From positions 248,001 to 312,000 of the forward strand of contig NZ_FNJM01000002.1 of the NCBI RefSeq assembly GCF_900104115.1: a DNA stretch of 64,000 bases. Reading direction: 5' to 3'. Below are positions 62,784-64,000 of this stretch, piece after piece. The stretch comes from Clostridium gasigenes. GTDB taxonomy: Bacteria > Bacillota > Clostridia > Clostridiales > Clostridiaceae. A program made the position numbers and the translations under genes. The notes under the pieces were generated by a model, which did not search any database, was not told the origin of the DNA, and saw only the letters and a list, made by a program, of their open reading frames with translations. The number at the start of each line of letters is the position of its first letter. The first letter of the stretch is position 1.

Positions 62784-63459
62784 TACTTTCCTTTAACATA
62801 TACCCCACTCCGAAAACTGTTTCTATGTTAACTTCCTTTTTTAACTTTTGACGTAATCTTGTTATATGTACATCTATAGTCCTTGTATATCCAATAAAAT
62901 CATATCCCAAAACTAAATTTAATAAATCATTTCTTGAGTAAACTCTATTTTTATTTTTTGTTAAAAATAATAAAAGATCAAATTCCTTTGGTTTAAGTTT
63001 TATTTCTTCGCCATTAAATTCTACAATTCTACTGCCTTCAGAAATGCTAATTTTGCCGTTAGAAATACTTTCTTTAGTATTACCTTCATTAACAATTTCT
63101 TTTTTTCTCCTTAAAGCTACTCTAATTCTTGTTATTACTTCCCTAATATCAAAAGGTTTTGTAATATAATCATCTGCGCCTAATTCAAGACCAAGAATCT
63201 TATCTATAATATCAACTCTTGCCGTAAGCATAATTATAGGTATCTTATATTTTGAAATTTCTTTGCAAATAGAAAATCCATCTCTATCACCTAACATAAT
63301 ATCTAGCAATATTAAATCTGGCTTAAAAGTTTGTATATCATCTTCTACTCTTAATCCATTATTATTTATCTTAACTGTATACCCTTCTTTAGTTAATGAA
63401 AACATTAATATCTGGCTTATATCTTCATCATCTTCAATTATCAATATATTTTCTCTCAA
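62764..63459 (-). CDS. OmpR-family response regulator
   Basis: 231 residues. Receiver (ILIIEDDEDISQILM, phospho-acceptor in LILLDIMLGDRDG) and winged helix (LKPKEFDLLLFLTKNKNRVY ... VFGVGYMLKES). It heads the operon regulator-kinase-lipoprotein. Start behind AGAGGTG. No obvious binding repeats were found upstream. Confidence 0.9.
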   Translation of the reverse strand: MRENILIIEDDEDISQILMFSLTKEGYTVKINNNGLRVEDDIQTFKPDLILLDIMLGDRDGFSICKEISKYKIPIIMLTARVDIIDKILGLELGADDYITKPFDIREVITRIRVALRRKKEIVNEGNTKESISNGKISISEGSRIVEFNGEEIKLKPKEFDLLLFLTKNKNRVYSRNDLLNLVLGYDFIGYTRTIDVHITRLRQKLKKEVNIETVFGVGYMLKESNVNNKT

Positions 63460-63541
63460 AGTATCACCTCTTTTATTACCATTATATATTTTTTGTTACT
63501 TTTTTACTAGTTTTCTAATTATTATAATTTTATTAATGTTT

Positions 63542-63721
63542 TTAAATAGAATTGCAAACCTCTGCTGCTTTTTCATAATCCTTTCTTTTCTCATATATAA
63601 TAGCTAACCTTTTAAATGCCGGTATCCTTCCCTCAAAGGTTTTAATATTACTAATTTCATTTTCTATTTTTTCCTTATTATAAATATTTGAAAGTGCTAT
63701 AATTTCATTTACTCTACTATG
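63542..63721 (-). pseudogene. C-terminal remnant of a TPR-like protein
   Basis: About 58 codons stay open: RVNEIIALSNIYNKEKIENE, ISNIKTFEGRIPAFKRLAII and YEKRKDYEKAAEVCNSI, a helical tetratricopeptide-like end. A stop precedes it and no start or ribosome site is visible. Confidence 0.5.
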
Positions 63722-63865
63722 TCATTGCTTGTACTTAGAAATTCGTTGTACCTGATGGATCTTACGCCCACCTTTAGTTTACAAAGTGGCAAAGGCGTTG
63801 CTATTATTTTCAAATTTATTATATAATTTTTTACACTACTAAAACTATGATTAGCCTTTTATTTT

Positions 63866-63906
63866 AAATTAAAAAATGATAGACATCTATATAGATGTCT
63901 ATCATT
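63866..63906 (-). terminator. Terminator of the BFD-like gene
   Basis: AAATGATAGACATC and GATGTCTATCATTT form a perfect 14-bp stem with a TATATA loop, about 30 nt after the ferredoxin-like stop codon; A/T flanks fit either direction. Confidence 0.75.
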
Positions 63907-63937
63907 TAGTTATAGCTATAATGAAATTGTAAACTAA

Positions 63938-64000
63938 TTATCTTTTATTTTCTATTATATTTGATATAATACTTTTACATCTTCCACAACCTGTGCCTGC
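63938..64000 (-). CDS. C-terminus of a BFD-like [2Fe-2S] protein, rest outside window
   Basis: The last 20 codons read AGTGCGRCKSIISNIIENKR followed by TAA. CGRC with preceding GTG is the second ligand pair of bacterioferritin-associated-ferredoxin-like [2Fe-2S] domains, which may be free-standing or the end of a larger protein. The start lies beyond position 64000. Confidence 0.6.
   Translation of the reverse strand, partial: AGTGCGRCKSIISNIIENKR

Overview
The window looks like a chromosome segment of a strictly anaerobic, low-GC Firmicute of the Clostridium type. Most of it is visibly AT-rich. Genes use AGGAGG-like ribosome sites and TTG/GTG starts are common. Rrf2, DUF4317, HypA/HypB, BceRSAB, VanRSY-like and 2-hydroxyacyl-CoA dehydratase-type genes are all typical of that group. 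No rRNA, tRNA or CRISPR array was seen.

Layout. 0-12.6 kb: a partial flagellin N-methylase (FliB-like), a DUF2087 regulator, a VanY/VanR/VanS-like cell-wall module whose response regulator is frameshifted, a redox operon (TlpA-like lipoprotein, CXXC membrane peptide, Fe-S membrane protein), a decayed second VanRS copy, a MATE efflux/nucleotidyltransferase/TrmB operon and an Nramp transporter. 12.7-17 kb: glyoxalase-like protein, HD-GYP protein, and an iron/cobalamin-type ABC importer with a histidine-rich ATPase tail. 17.3-22.1 kb: hypA, a large Fe-S flavoprotein, hypB and a TetR regulator.

22.7-31.1 kb is the most interesting part. It is much more GC-rich than its surroundings and appears to be imported. 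On the minus strand it carries a CooC-type ATPase, two 2-hydroxyacyl-CoA dehydratase/benzoyl-CoA reductase-family subunits, their ASKHA activase, a 52-residue membrane peptide and a stand-alone protein resembling an internal domain of acetyl-CoA synthase. Divergently it carries a second copy of the Fe-S flavoprotein. My inference is an ATP-driven low-potential reductase: NAD(P)H electrons pass through the flavoprotein and activase to the heterodimer, with CooC/ACS-like (and perhaps HypA/HypB) proteins handling a metal, possibly nickel. The substrate is unknown.

31-36 kb: an Rrf2 regulator, an FMN-protein/ferredoxin/winged-helix operon, a CrtC-like lipocalin protein and small proteins. 36-42.6 kb: an IS110 element with a structured 5' noncoding region, an EmrB/QacA exporter, a LytTR/LiaF-like pair and a DUF4317 protein. 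42.7-50.9 kb: a nitrilase-family amidase, gene remains, a two-component system divergent from TVP38 and phosphatidylserine synthase-like genes, SelO and a DUF421 protein. 51-64 kb: a BceRSAB-type peptide-resistance module, a soluble sugar dehydrogenase-like protein, a secreted nuclease, transposase fragments, a frameshifted lipoprotein with its two-component system, and the end of a BFD-like ferredoxin.

Across the window, a short palindromic intergenic repeat recurs roughly ten times, mostly at gene 3' ends. CTTAAG-type direct repeats precede several promoters, suggesting a shared envelope-stress regulon. Many small gene relics show ongoing decay.
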